DNA of 64,000 bases from Viscum album (Eukaryota; Streptophyta; Magnoliopsida; Santalales; Viscaceae). This document shows positions 1-12,634 of the stretch, piece after piece. Numbering within the stretch: the first letter of the stretch is position 1; each line of letters begins with the position of its first letter. The stretch lies in contig OY728158.1 in assembly GCA_963277665.1 (NCBI GenBank), positions 599,502,818-599,566,817 of the forward strand, read 5' to 3'. Below the pieces are notes generated by a model. That model was not told where the DNA came from, ran no database searches, and saw only the letters and a list, made by a program, of their open reading frames with translations. Position numbers and translations under genes: made by a program.

Positions 1-392
1 ATTTCATCTGTTTGCCTCGTATTCTTAATAAGATTCCACCATTGATCAGCATCTCCTTCCAAACGATACACTGCTAGGATGACTTTATCATGTTCAGAAC
101 ATTGAAGAACTGAAAATATCTTTTCAGTAGTACTAATCCATTGTTCAGCAACTAATGGATCAGTAGACCCGCTGAAAGAAGGTGGACGCTGCCTCATGAA
201 GGATTCAATAGAATGTTGCTCCTTCATTTGATCGTTTGGAAGTCCTGCATGATTCATATATTGAGAAAGTTGTGTGAGCATGGCTACAAGATTTTTCATT
301 CCAGCTCCCATAACATTTGGTTGCTCAGGGGGACAATCATTGCATTGCCCGTCGCATTCCGCATTAACACGATTCCTTCGGGTTACAACCAT
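1..392 (-). CDS. gag: Ty3/gypsy gag N-terminus, open, cut by window edge
   Basis: Reading the minus strand from the ATG at 392, about 130 codons stay open to the window edge. The product begins MVVTRRNRVN and later has the motifs AEQWISTTEKIF and YRLEGDADQWW, typical of the plant Ty3/gypsy retrotransposon gag domain (capsid, packaging of element RNA in cytoplasmic particles). The start follows a 197-bp leader after the primer-binding site, as expected. This is the least damaged coding stretch in the window. Protease, zinc knuckle and pol would lie to the left, outside the window. Confidence 0.85.
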   Translation of the reverse strand, partial: MVVTRRNRVNAECDGQCNDCPPEQPNVMGAGMKNLVAMLTQLSQYMNHAGLPNDQMKEQHSIESFMRQRPPSFSGSTDPLVAEQWISTTEKIFSVLQCSEHDKVILAVYRLEGDADQWWNLIKNTRQTDE

Positions 393-600
393 TGACTAAA
401 ACCAAGAAGAATAGTGTGAGCAACACTAATTATAATAGGAAAACCACATAATAAAGAATTATATTTCACACTTAAGGTCTTATCCTAGGTTATTCATGGC
501 CATTTATAAAACACTAAGATTGTGTTCTTTGCTTAGACTTATCCTTAGGGTTCTTACTAAGGCTTTCACATCCTAGTTTCCAAAGGTTGACTATACCTTT
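393..600 (-). other. Leader between primer-binding site and gag
   Basis: This untranslated leader of a minus-strand Ty3/gypsy element lies between the PBS (601-612) and the gag ATG (392). A stop codon precedes the ATG in frame. I see no other feature. Confidence 0.6.
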
Positions 601-612
601 CCTCTGATACCA
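601..612 (-). other. Primer-binding site, initiator tRNA-Met
   Basis: The minus strand reads TGGTATCAGAGG, 11 of 12 bases matching the complement of the initiator tRNA-Met 3' end (TGGTATCAGAGC). It lies two bases inside the LTR end and is where minus-strand DNA synthesis starts. It fixes the orientation of this element. Confidence 0.88.
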
Positions 613-2242
613 ACTATAAAGACCCATACTTTACATACATTGTTAATACTTCAAAATTTAAGCATACTTATTACAACATATAACAAAAACCACGAAAGGA
701 CCGTATAGGTATAATGTCTTTAGAAACTGGGAAACATAAACAACTGGTTCATAAATCATCAACTTTGCCTCCCACATATTTCATCATATCTAGAGTCCCT
801 TTTTGGAATATCCTACTTAATAACCTTCTTCCTGACCTGGGAAAAGAAAACATACAAAAGGGTGAGCTCAAATGCTCAGTAAGGGTAAACAAAAGAAATA
901 TCAATCACATCGTATACACAAGCACATAACTTTTGGAAATCTTAACCTGCAAAAGAGATCATAATTTCATAACATGGGATAAATCATGGCAGTGAAATGT
1001 AATCACAATAATCATAACTTAAAACATGAAACTTTTTGGCATACACACATAATCATAGAGAATCATTTCTTGTTAGTCAAGACTCATTGGCAAGACTATC
1101 TTAGTGGACAAAGTCCCTTTCTGAACCGAGTCACCCTCATTTCAGTCCTGTTTCACTGAACCGGTATAACCTACCGTTCCAGCCATGTCTATCTCATGAG
1201 ATATAAAATCTTTACCCAATGCATTGGAGGGAGATATAGGTCCCACCCATCTCATAATGATACCATTCTTATGTGTGCCACAAAATCATAAATCATACAT
1301 CATTGCATAACCCATGTAATACAAATGGGAATCTTAAACATCATGACATCATAAAACAATTCATATAAGATAAAGGAATTCATAAAAATAATTCCATCAC
1401 AACATAATCAAATCAATGTAATAATAGGGATAAAAACAGAACCCTTTATTATCTTAGATGGAAAATAATTTTGATAAAACACTTGAACTCCATTCTTGAG
1501 GAAAATATCCTTTCTTCTTCAAAAACATTTTTCCTTTCTTAACATGTCATACAACTTTAAACTAAAATAAGTTGATTAAAAATAAACTTGAAAACTTTTA
1601 AAGGATGCTTCTTGGAAATAATGTTTTAAAAATCCGTTCATGTCGTATAAGTTAAAAAAAACATTCTTCTTACTTTTTTCGGAAAAGTCAAAAAGTACCT
1701 CGTACGAAAAATGACAAACGATTCCTTTCATATCTTTTACTAAAAACTCACCGAAGGGTAAAAATGGATTTAAAAAATTGTAGGTGGATGGAAATAATAT
1801 TACATATTTATGAAACATGGATGTGGATGATAAAATACACCCCAGTAAATACTTATGAATAAAAAATCTCGGATAAAAATGAGATTGTGATATTTCCCTT
1901 ACCTTAGGTTCGACTTGCTTTGTAAGTGTCCTAACCTCTTGTATAATGATTTAAATAATGTTATTGACTTATTCCAGAATCATACTTATTTTTATGATAT
2001 CATATATGGTCATATTCTTAGCTTCTTAGTAGTAATATTTCATTGCTACTTGTTATTCGGGTGTTTATAACTTTTTGTTCTTATGCGTGTTTTGTCGAAT
2101 AAATTCTTATTCTTCTCTTCAGGTTATAGATACCTCATTTCCAGAATGGTATTAGTGTAATATATATCACATTCATTCATTCAATTCATTTATATAATCA
2201 TTATGAAATGGAGATCATGTAGAACGAGTCGCATCACATCGT

Positions 2243-2454
2243 GGAGACGGTATTCCGTACGTACGCACGAGTGATGATATCGTTCCTACGATCGTGGAAT
2301 TGTATTGGAGTATATTTATACTATTTAAGAATCAATATCACTTTATAATAGTTATATATAGTCATTATTTACACCATTATACCCATCCAAGTAAGGTGGT
2401 GGTGGAAAATAGATTACACCATGGCATGGAGACGGTATTCCGTACGTACGCACG
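2243..2454 (-). repeat. Duplicated CpG-rich block inside the LTR
   Basis: An identical 27-bp sequence occurs at 2243-2269 and 2428-2454, starts 185 bp apart, with core GGTATTCCGTACGTACG. The flanks are partly similar (AGTGAT follows both), which suggests an old ~185-bp tandem duplication. The CG content and exact conservation stand out against AT-rich surroundings. Confidence 0.75.
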
Positions 2455-2795
2455 TGCAGTGATTTCTTTTTCCGTAGGATGGATAGATGGTGAAATAGGA
2501 TTGTTTCATAATTATAATAACATATAATTATATGAGTGATACTGATGTTATTACTTCATAATGAAATAACCTAAGAAGAAGAAGTGGAAGAAGAAATAAA
2601 ATGAAAGAATCGGTAACGGACATTACCTCTTCTTTGAAGTGCTTCTTTGAGACCTTCTTTTAGGGAACTAAAATTGGTCTTTGAAGAAGATCAGGACCTC
2701 TAGGATGTCTCTAGGGAAGTGGAGAGGAGAAAGTGGCAGGGGTTGGCCGAGCTTGAAGGCTCAATGTGGTGTGAGGAAGAGAGGTAGGAGGTGCC

Positions 2796-2803
2796 CTTTT
2801 ATA
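2796..2803 (-). promoter_or_regulatory. TATA box of the LTR promoter
   Basis: The minus strand reads TATAAAAG inside CCCTTATAAAAGGGCACC, in the GC-richer part of the LTR, followed by a pyrimidine-rich stretch. This is the arrangement of plant LTR promoters. Transcription would start about 30 bp further left, which is inference. Confidence 0.55.
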
Positions 2804-4240
2804 AGGGAGGAGAGGGGCACCTTTGGAATAACTAAAAATATTATTTTATTATAAAGTCAAGTTCGGTTTTAAATAGCTCCAAATTGATTTATTTAGATGC
2901 TAAGGTGGGTATGGGTCTAAATCCTCTCATCCAATAGAATTTAGACAAGTTTAGGTTCCTATTTTAACCTTATCATTTAGATTTAACATTAAGTTAAATA
3001 ATTTTACTTTTACCATCTTCTTGTATTCTTATACTATAAGGTTAATAAACTTACTATAAGTAGCCAAACGAACCCCAAGTTGTTTATTATTAATATATAT
3101 AACCTTATCTAAGTCATTTGGCCGAACCTTAGATTTTTAGGAATAAAATAACAATTACCAATATAATATTTGTTTTAAAAACTATTTTATGTCAATTTTG
3201 ACACTATTTAGTAATTTATTTTTGTGAAAATCATAACGGAATTATTAGTTCGAACCAAGTTACTTAAATCAATACTAACATGACATATTAACCTAGAAAA
3301 TTAGTGGGATTCATAAAAAGTCTCAAATTTCATTTATTTTTGTGTTTATAACATCAATTATGTCAACATTTCATTAATAAGATAATTACTACATCATCAT
3401 TGTGTCATAAATAAATTAAATTATTTAATGTCTAAAAATTACAAATAAAATACCATTATGTAGGAAATCTTTTTAGATTTCTAATGAATATTTATAGTTG
3501 AATTTATCTTATGTATAACCCCATATTAAAAATTATTTACTTTTTAATCATTGATTTTAACTATTTTAACCCTTCTTTAAATAAATTAATAATAAATGTC
3601 CTAATCTAATCCAAGTGGGCCTAAAAGGTCATATTTTATTACTAAGTTTGTTTTTGGTCGAATTACACTTATCCAATAGAATTAGGACATGTGTTAGGGT
3701 AATAATAATATCATCTTTACCCTTAATTACCTTATTTACTTTTAACCGTGGTAAAAAAAGTAAAAAGTTACTATTCACCAAAAAATTATTTTCATCTCAT
3801 TGAACCACATTTTACTTACTGACATCAACCGTGTCTCTCGGATTTTTGAAATTCCACTCACAGAAGCGGTAAAATTAAGTTTTATGAAAAATTTAGTTTT
3901 TTTAACTACCACTTAGTGATTTCACTATTCATCAAAAATTGAAAGTTTTCAGAAAAATACCAAAATTTCACCCTAGGATAATTTCGATATTCCGAATCCA
4001 AAAATGAAGTCCATTTTGAAAAATAAAATTTATAAAATTTCAAAAAGTGGTTATTACTATTCATAATGGCTAGTTTTAATAATATTTTAATAGCATATCG
4101 TTGTTTAGTGAAACTCGGTATTGCGTACGACGCAAGATATCGAGGAAGGTCGCGATTTCGTGTAAAGCAAGCCAAGCAAGTGTTGTGTAGAAAAAGATTC
4201 CTTTGCTGATTTATATAACATAAAAGACTCAGGTGTTACA

Positions 4241-5337
4241 ATGCATGATCTCCTATTACTATGCAAGGACCATGCATCTTGGAAATACATCTCCCAACAT
4301 CTAAAAATTACTCAGATTCACTAGGAAGTTGATCCCTAGGCTAAATTCCCCAATATAGATCCAATGATGTAGTGAAAAATCACTTCTGTGATCATATGTA
4401 AATCAATTTTTCAATATAAATAAAGAAAACATTATAAAATAAGCCCAACCATCAAGTCCCGGTTCAACTAAGATTAATCTAATGATACAAATACTTTACA
4501 ATAATCAACCATGTAAGATAATATAATAAATATAAACTCAAATGAAGTTATTTATCTAGTGAAGTAATTTATAAAAGGATTTGATCTACTAATACAAGTA
4601 GTATTATTAATGAAAAGTCATACTTTTATCTTGTATTAAATAGAAAATTTTAATAAATCAAGGAACTTAAAAAATCACTATATTTAAATGATTCAAATTC
4701 ATTTAATGAAATTTATAAATAAATTAAATTTATTCATTTAGATAATATTGATTCTAAGGAAGAAGTTAGTAACTTATCAGAAAATTTTACATCATATAAT
4801 AAATAAAACTTATTTTATAATATTTCAAGAATAAATAAGTATACTCATAATTATAAATTATTTTTTTATTCCTAAAGGTAAATAATATTAATCCATATAA
4901 AGTGTTAGATTCATTAAATAAATAAATTAATAAAATCATAAATGATCTAAACTTCTCACTAAAAAGGATCAAATCTACTGAAAATCCAATTTTCTCTAAA
5001 AAAATCTTCCAAATATCAAAAATAATTTAACATCCGGAAGATATAAGTTAAAAATACAAAGAAACCTCCGAACATATTTATTAATTAAAGGTATAAATTA
5101 GATAAACTCCATGAAATTTTATATTTTTATAAGTTTCACTATTAACTTACATATTTTGAAAATTCTAGAGTAAATTCTTATAAAACTTTTTTTCCAAAAA
5201 GGAGACAATTGAATGAAATAAAATTAAACCAAATTAACCTAAAATAACTTTAACTAAACCTAATCAAACTAATTTAGATAGACTTAAACTGACCTAGACT
5301 AAATCAAATCAAATAAAAATTCCATGATTATTCCAAA
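4241..5337. other. AT-rich flank between two elements
   Basis: I recognise no gene here. The stretch lies between the LTR ending at 4240 and the start of element G at 5338. Its part at about 4590-5000 resembles 10690-11260 inside element B: both have TTAATAAATCAAGG, then TTTATAAATAAAT, then GATCAAATCTACT followed by AAAA-rich sequence. It may be a remnant of a B-like element. It was presumably joined to 56281 onward before G inserted. Confidence 0.5.
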
Positions 5338-5740
5338 TGTAATAGTATGAGTTTTCTTATGAGAATGACTATTTTTTTTCTTAGACCATAATGTTTATTT
5401 AAGTTTGATTAGGATTATTGTCATTATTTTTTAAACGAGCATATTATTTTAAGGGGTTTTACTATACACTATAATAATGTTTTCAAGAAATATTAATTTT
5501 TAGTGAAAAAAGGAAAAACTATAATTTCATCATAAAAAAAGTGTTATAAGGATAAATATATATTTTCAATTAATTTTAGAATGATATGTTTTCTTTTAGT
5601 TAGAATTATTGTAATTTTATATTTATGTTTACAATTTATGGTGTTAAAGGAAAGAGTTAAATTTTTTTTATCAAAAATATTATTTGGACTAAAATTTCTC
5701 TGTTTATTAATATTTTATATAAAATATTAGAGGAACTAAG
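5338..5740 (+). repeat. Element G 5' LTR, first piece
   Basis: It starts TGTAATAGTATGAG and aligns with 49401-49817, sharing TTTTCTTATGAGAAT and GTAATTTTATAT. It ends at CTAAG (5736-5740), the target site used by element B. Confidence 0.7.
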
Positions 5741-6507
5741 TAAATCATTTTAGAGGTATGCCTAACAACTTAAATTTATCAGTTGAACAACACTAAAACA
5801 CCATTAAGCATTGAATCTATCTATATATTTGAAATGAATATAAGTCAATAAAAATAATAGTGTATAATACACCAAATGATATATCCTATTTAATTATTTC
5901 CAAATTATTTTATCAAGATAACTAAGAATCATCTGAAATAATCTTTTATCTAGAGGTTTCTATGGATCATGGGAATCACCTGATACTTAGGTAGGACCTC
6001 TCTGAATACTGCGGTCTACTAGAAAATTAGTTAATGGTGGGGGAGAATCTAGATATATAGAATGATATTTGTTTTTATTATATATATATATATATAATTT
6101 TGATATGATGGAATTCCACACCAATGAATAAGGATAAAACTAAATTTTATAGGCCTCTAAAAATCAATCTTTTATCCATACATTGATTGTACATTACATA
6201 AAAAGTTCCAAACATTTAAACCCCTTGAAACGTTTTTTCCATCCCTCATAATTATTTTTTAATGCTTTAATGATCATATTAAATATTAAAACTCATCAAA
6301 ATCGTCATCATATGATGAAAAAATGAGTATAATCAAAATTATAATGGGGGAAAAAGGAATCCATTATGTTATCTGGTAACATGATAATTCCCATGAAAAT
6401 AACTATAGTGTGATGAAATTCACCACATCATGGTTTATCCAAATGATGGAAACAACATGTTCAAAACCATCGTTTAATGGTCATACCTTTAATGCACAAT
6501 TACAACA
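5741..6507. repeat. Element B left LTR
   Basis: It shares ATCATGGGAATCACCTGAT, AACATGATAATTYCCATGAAAAT and CAGTTGAWCAACACTA with 11969-12629. It is about 100 bp longer than its partner, through extra sequence around 5850-5940. It ends near CA at 6507 and contains a (TA)n run at 6078-6096. Confidence 0.65.
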
Positions 6508-9500
6508 ATATCCCACTAGCACCAAATCCTCGTAGACTTAAGTCACTTTTATTTATGTCACATCATATGAAATAACTCATGAAACCATATCCAATACTCA
6601 TTTTGAACATTTATAAAACCCTATTTTGAGAAATATATCAGAAATGGTCACAATATGTTACATAATATTTAAAAAATTATGAAACTCCATCCATATATTC
6701 TTCTATATATCCTCCAAAACACTTTTGGTACAACTCTCAAAGATTCACAAACTTGATCCTCATTCTCACAACCGCAAAGTTTTAACCCATGGTAATTTTT
6801 AATAATTGATAAATAATATGAATTATTAAATATATAAATGTAATAAAAGAGTATCCTTTATCAAAGATTTAATTCTCTCAAGCTATAGAGAGATCTGTCC
6901 TAAATCAATAAAAAACATGCCTATCCATACTTGTATTCCCCTGATGCGTCATATGAAAGTATACATTTTCAAATGATATAGTTGAATTGGGAATTCAGAA
7001 ACCACTAGAAATTGAGTATGTAAATCCTATATATCCACTCATACATTATTGATTCAATAGGATAGACTGAATAGGCTAAAGGATACATCACATATCATTT
7101 ATCTCAGTGGATAAGCATAACACATGCCCCTCACCCAATGTGATAAGAGCATGTGTGACTATAAAATTCCAAAATATATCTCAATAGAGGCCACATATAT
7201 CATATTCACTATACAAGAGAAAAAAAAAACCATCTTAGTTAAGCTCTTACTGATGGAATGATGGTCAACATACCCAACTACCCCTAATTAGCTAAGCCTC
7301 ATGACTTTCTAAAGAAACATATCAAAGTATGAAGGTTCCAATTCTTAGTATCTTTCCAACCATATGTATGAGGAAATAAAAATGTGAAACATGCACCCAT
7401 ATAATACCAAATATATACTACACTCCATTGCATGTGGTATATACTTGGGGGGGGGGGGGGTCATCCAGCCCACGAGACCCATTTTTTGATTCAGGAGAAT
7501 ATTTTGTATCTCTATATAAAATATTAATCTGGATACACATAATATTTTATCACAAATTATAATACTACATGACAAACACCGCTTAGGGATAAACCAATAT
7601 AATACTTTAAAATGTCAATTATCATTTCACTTCATTTAATATATGTACCCAACACGAAAGGTTATAATATAGTGTCTTCCTTTTGTTTAATATGATGCAT
7701 TTTATATCCTTAAAAAATTTTCATAATATTAACCAAACCATACATAAGCACATATTTCATCACATCACATATGATAATAAATTATAATAACCTTAGGCTT
7801 TCTACATTTTTTGGTTTTTGTTAAACTCATTTCATCTATATCTATACTTATAATAAAACCCTCCCACTAAAATACTTTTGTGAGTAACATATATAAATAG
7901 AGTATTTTGAATAATGGGGAGTCTTAAGAATAATATTCATAACATTAAATTCATTGAAAAATTAGTCAAACCTCTTTACTTCACATTATAAAAATTTATG
8001 ATTCAAATAAAATCTATTTTCAACATAGAAATATTTCTAAGATCATTATCATAGTTATTCTTGGAACCTTTTCATGAATTGTTTCCTCAATATCAATTTG
8101 GTAACAAATATGACTCTTAATATTATTTATTTACCAATACGTCCTAAAGTTATTTAGGGTATAAAGTGATGTTCACGTCATTATGGTATCTAAATGAAAA
8201 TCCTTATATTTCTCTTTATCTTCATACCATGAACTCTTTTAGTGTATTAAGTGATATTCACTTCAAATAATATTTTGTATAGTCTTTTATTTTTTAACAT
8301 TGAACTTCTTAAAGTACAAAATATACTCCCACTATCCTCTTTAAAACAATATTCTCTTCAGAATATAATGATAAGATACAAAAACCCATTTGTGAATAAG
8401 AAATAACAATTATTTTCTTTAGTGGGAATATTAAAAAATAAACTAATGTATCCATATCATATATGGAATTATATGTGTTTTGAGAAATATTATAAAAAGA
8501 AACTTTATTATTTAAAATATTATACTTTTGGGTGGTGGTAAATCTTTCAATTATATTTTAATGAATAACTTGGATAATAACTTTTATCCCAAATAAAAAA
8601 CTTTTATCCCCATCATCTGTTTAAATTTTTTTATATAATTTCATGAATCATAAACCATTTTTATTTAATCCATCATCTCATATTTTTCATCCCAACTACT
8701 TTTTAATAAAAAAATCCCTTATCATTCAAGAGAATTAGATAAAAATACATGTTTTCTATTAATATCTACCTAATATTTAATTATTCATTTTCATTCAAAC
8801 TATGATTTATAAAACCTTTATTTTATCATTTAAATGAAAACTACAAGATTCATTAATTATTTTATTTATTTTGGACTCTTGTATACTCAAAATATTTGTA
8901 ATGTTTAAATTTTCTATTATATACTATTAAAAATTGAATAATTGATTCTATAAGGGTGATACCAAACATAGAAATTCCATGGTGTTTCATTAAATCCTTA
9001 AGATATCTAGATAAATTCCATCATATGGGAATAATTTCATTACCTTATGACTCTATTTTAGGTTTCAATGTCCTTGACTATATATTCAAAATAAACTTTT
9101 TTAGACTCTTGAATTACCTTTTGTTTTTCTAGTTTGAGATTTTTCTGACGTTTACCTCCTGGTAATCACATAAATAGTTCATCTTTCCTTAATAATTTGA
9201 GAAAAATAGGGTAAAAATTTATTTAAATCATTCAAATTTTCATAAAATTTCCATCAATGAAAATAAAATGAATTCTATACCTAAAAAAAAATCCTTAAAG
9301 AAACCTCTAGTCTCTCTAAGTAATTAACATATCCAATAATATTGAATACATGAGAGAAAAATAAGTTTCCTTTTTTGATTTTATATCTATTGATTTTGAA
9401 ACATTGAGTGAACCAGTCTATGCTTCTCATTAGCATCTAGACTAACTAGTTGACCCACTTCAACACTTGGTTACTCAGGAAGGTATTTCTCTATCACATT

Positions 9501-11968
9501 GGTTATTCTTCTTACTTAAGAATATTTCTTATGTTTTATATCAATCTAAGAAGTTTCATACATTAAGATTATTATTTATTTATGATTGAATAAAAAAACA
9601 AGTCAGATGATGATGATTATATATATATATAATAAAATAATTTATCAAATGAGTTTCAGGTTTTACATTCATTTAATAAATACATTTATTAAATGTGCTC
9701 CCACTAAAATAATGTCCCTTTTAAAATCCATCATATACATTAATGATAAAAGATCTATATTTCACAAATAATTGGGAATATTTAATGTTTATTCCACACC
9801 TTATCTGTTTAGTGAGTCTATAATGACAATTATATCATATATGACAATTAGATAATTAAACAAAAAACTTTTTTCCATATCTATTATTTGGATAAACTCA
9901 ACATTTTCCTTTGGCAACCTAATACTCTCAGGGTCTCTCAGACAGGTGTAACCCAAATAAAATTCTAGAAAGGGGCATGTAATACTATTAGGGACACCCA
10001 TTAATTTCTTTCCTTATATATAATAATCCTAGGGCAACCAAATTTATCACGAACTACCCTATTAGATGATAATATTCTTGAAAAGTGTCTGCTTTGGATG
10101 GTATTTAATGCTTAGTATTCTAATGGGGATTTAATATCACCGTATTATTTCATGCTATTACCCTTATATGTATTAATTATTATAGTGATTTAGTTTGGAA
10201 TCCTATTCCTTCCACCAAATCTGTATGTTCAAACCATATTGATGCAAAAATCTTTACATAGCTCATAACTTGTGTTAATAACCTAAATTAAATTAAATTA
10301 TATATATGAATATCCAAATTAAATCCATAAAAGGTACATGTAAGGATTTCATGTAAATTATTATAATAACATGAAACCAATAAACACCACAAGAGTAATC
10401 CTATAGTGATAGATAAGTATCCCCCACCTTTCTAGACAATTTATAAGCCTCTTAGGTAGTGAGTAGCCCAACCCAAAGTCACTCTACCTAAGGATACACT
10501 ACCCAAGATATATTTTAATCCCATTATAATTCTGACACCTAATGTGTTTAAACTATAATCAACTTATTAATTCAATTTCATAACCCAATACAATCCAAAG
10601 TCAAGGGAGAAGAAAACCAAATCCATTATCTTACCAAGAATGTAACTCATTATAAGCATGTATGACAATTTATTGATGTAGTTTAACACTTTTAACTAAA
10701 TCATACATTTTAATTAATAATATAAACAATTTAAATCTATTAATAAATCAAGGGATAAGTAAAAAAATGAATAATTCATATATTTAAGAATGACATAAAA
10801 CATTTATGAACAATTTATAAATAAATAAAATAGAAAAAATTTATAGTTTAGCAAAAAAAAAACATGAACGATTCAATTTTATCCAATATGAACATTTCAT
10901 ATTATTATTTACATGGTAATAATATAAACCCCTTTATATTTTACAATATGAGATAATTTATGAATTCTTTTATTATTGAATAATAAAAATTTCATAGTAT
11001 ATGTAAAACATTTACATAAAATAAATATCCTACATTTTATTTTATTTAAACCATTAATTATCACCCTAAATTTTATTTGGAAGGATTTAAATAATATTTC
11101 AAAATAATACATTAATATAAAAATTTTATTTTCACATTTATGAACAATTTATAAATAAATATAAACAATTATATTTTTCTTTATTTTAAATTGATAAACA
11201 TTTGATAAATTATTTACCATGTAAATCCAATTTTTACCTAGATCAAATCTACTAAAAAGTTTTTGGTATAGCTTAAATGTCCCCATAGACTTGGAATGGT
11301 ACCTATAGGCCAGTGATAATGAAGGTTTATGAGAATTTTAACAAAAATACCATTTTATTTTAAATTCATCCCAAAACACCTTCCACCATGATGTAGTCTT
11401 CCCCATGGGGACGACTCCCACTAAAAGAAGGCCATTGACATTTTGGATGGCTAAGGAATCTCAATCTTGGAGTTTCGAGATTCCATAATGGGTAGTATTC
11501 AATTTTTTCAGAACTTTAAAAGTCTTAAATATATTTCCCTATGCCATTGCCAGTCCTCGTTTTTAAGGACACCATGGAATAAAGAACTCTAGACTATAAC
11601 ATAGAGCATCATCCAATGAAGCTATATTTTTCATGAAAAATAAAATATGTTTATAAAACTAATTTACATAAAACATATTCCATGTTCCTTAAAAATGAAG
11701 AACCCAAAAGGGTATTTTTCTTTAGGATACACCATAGTCTATAAATTTTAAAAACTAGAACACCCATTTTGGCATCAACCATGCTGTGGTACATGGGAAA
11801 CTCATTTTCTCTAATTTTGAAACCATCAAAATATCAAACCAAACATTTATTGATCTGATTTGATAATACTAAAGAGTTTTAATGGTATTTATAACATTTA
11901 AATTCAATGGAATAACAACTACAAAACATAATTAAGATTATAATCTACCTATAAATTTGTAACAAATG
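6508..11968. other. Element B interior, decayed
   Basis: This is 5.4 kb with no open frame long enough to name. The motif CTCCCACTA recurs at about 7861, 8325, 9692 and 11413. A run of 14 G lies at 7447-7460. The minus strand at 9061-9180 has a frame with LPGGKRQ...KVIQESKKVYFEYIV, loosely like the copia stretch between integrase and reverse transcriptase. The section 10690-11260 resembles 4590-5000. A short hairpin with 8-bp arms GGAATCTC and GAGATTCC lies at 11455-11484. No RT active-site motif was found. Confidence 0.4.
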
Positions 11969-12629
11969 TAAATAAAGAACAAGAATGGAGTAACTTACAC
12001 CAGTTGATCAACACTATAGAATATTTTCCCAAGAATTTGATTGATATCATCGAGAAGAATCCAAATTACTCCTTCCCCTATAGGTATTTATAAATCATGG
12101 GAATCACCTGATTCTTGGGAAGAACCTCTCTCAACACCATAGTCAGATAAAACCTTAGTTAAATGTTGTATAGAATTAAGGTCCTGAGAATGATTTCATT
12201 TTCAAGGAGTTCTACACAACCTTTAAATTTAATGGAATGTACCACCATTTCAAGTGGACAAAACTGGATTATATAGGCCTATAATAATTAATCATTCAAC
12301 CATATATTGATTGTGAATTTCAAAAAAAATCTAAATATTTCAACTCCTTAAAAAATTCGATTAATCCTTAATAGTTTAATTTAAAATTTTAAATGATAAT
12401 ATCAAAAATCTAAACAACTCAAAATCACCATCATATAATGAAAAATATATTATGATAGAAATTAGAGTGAGATAAGGAGGAATCCCAAATTTTACTGTAT
12501 AACATGATAATTTCCATGAAAATCACTATATTATAGTGACATTCACCATTCTGTGATGTATCCTAAGCTGAAAAAATCTTTTTATAAACTACTATTCTAT
12601 GTTGGTGAATTTAGTGCACATTTACAATA
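11969..12629. repeat. Element B right LTR
   Basis: It is the counterpart of 5741-6507, beginning at TAAATAAAGAACAAG and ending TTTACAATA just before the target-site copy CTATG (12630-12634). Sequence after 12634 rejoins element G's LTR with GTTAGAATATTTTCT, matching 49818 onward. Confidence 0.62.
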
Positions 12630-12634
12630 CTATG

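Larger units (their letters stand above)
615..4240 (-). repeat. 5' LTR of Ty3/gypsy chromovirus-like element
   Basis: This LTR of about 3.63 kb is read on the minus strand. It begins at 4240 with TGTAACACCTGAGTC, the usual start of Del/Tekay-type LTRs, and ends near 615 with GGGTCTTTATA just before the PBS. It holds a TATA box (2796-2803), a duplicated CpG-rich block (2243-2454), and a GGTGAG...CTCAGTAAGG stretch near 860-890 that is also seen in the related LTRs at 50969-53839 and 56281-60570. Its size is normal for the large LTRs of this clade. The matching 3' LTR is outside the window. No gene is visible in it. Confidence 0.8.
5741..12629. mobile_element. Element B: LTR retrotransposon inserted in G's 5' LTR
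   Basis: Two direct repeats (5741-6507 and about 11969-12629) bound a 5.4-kb interior. The flanks are CTAAG on the left and CTATG on the right. The uninterrupted copy in G's other LTR reads CTAAG followed by GTTAG (49813-49822), which is the empty site. This makes insertion by an LTR element very likely. No primer-binding site was found on either side, so orientation is open. A weak minus-strand reading near 9061-9180 resembles the copia integrase to reverse transcriptase linker, so a minus-strand copia element is possible but unproven. Confidence 0.65.

Noticed and set aside
6874..6899. CTCTCAAGCTATAGAGAGATC similar to copia LTR sequence at 40508
   Set aside because: Only about 25 bases match and the flanks do not align; too short to claim shared origin.
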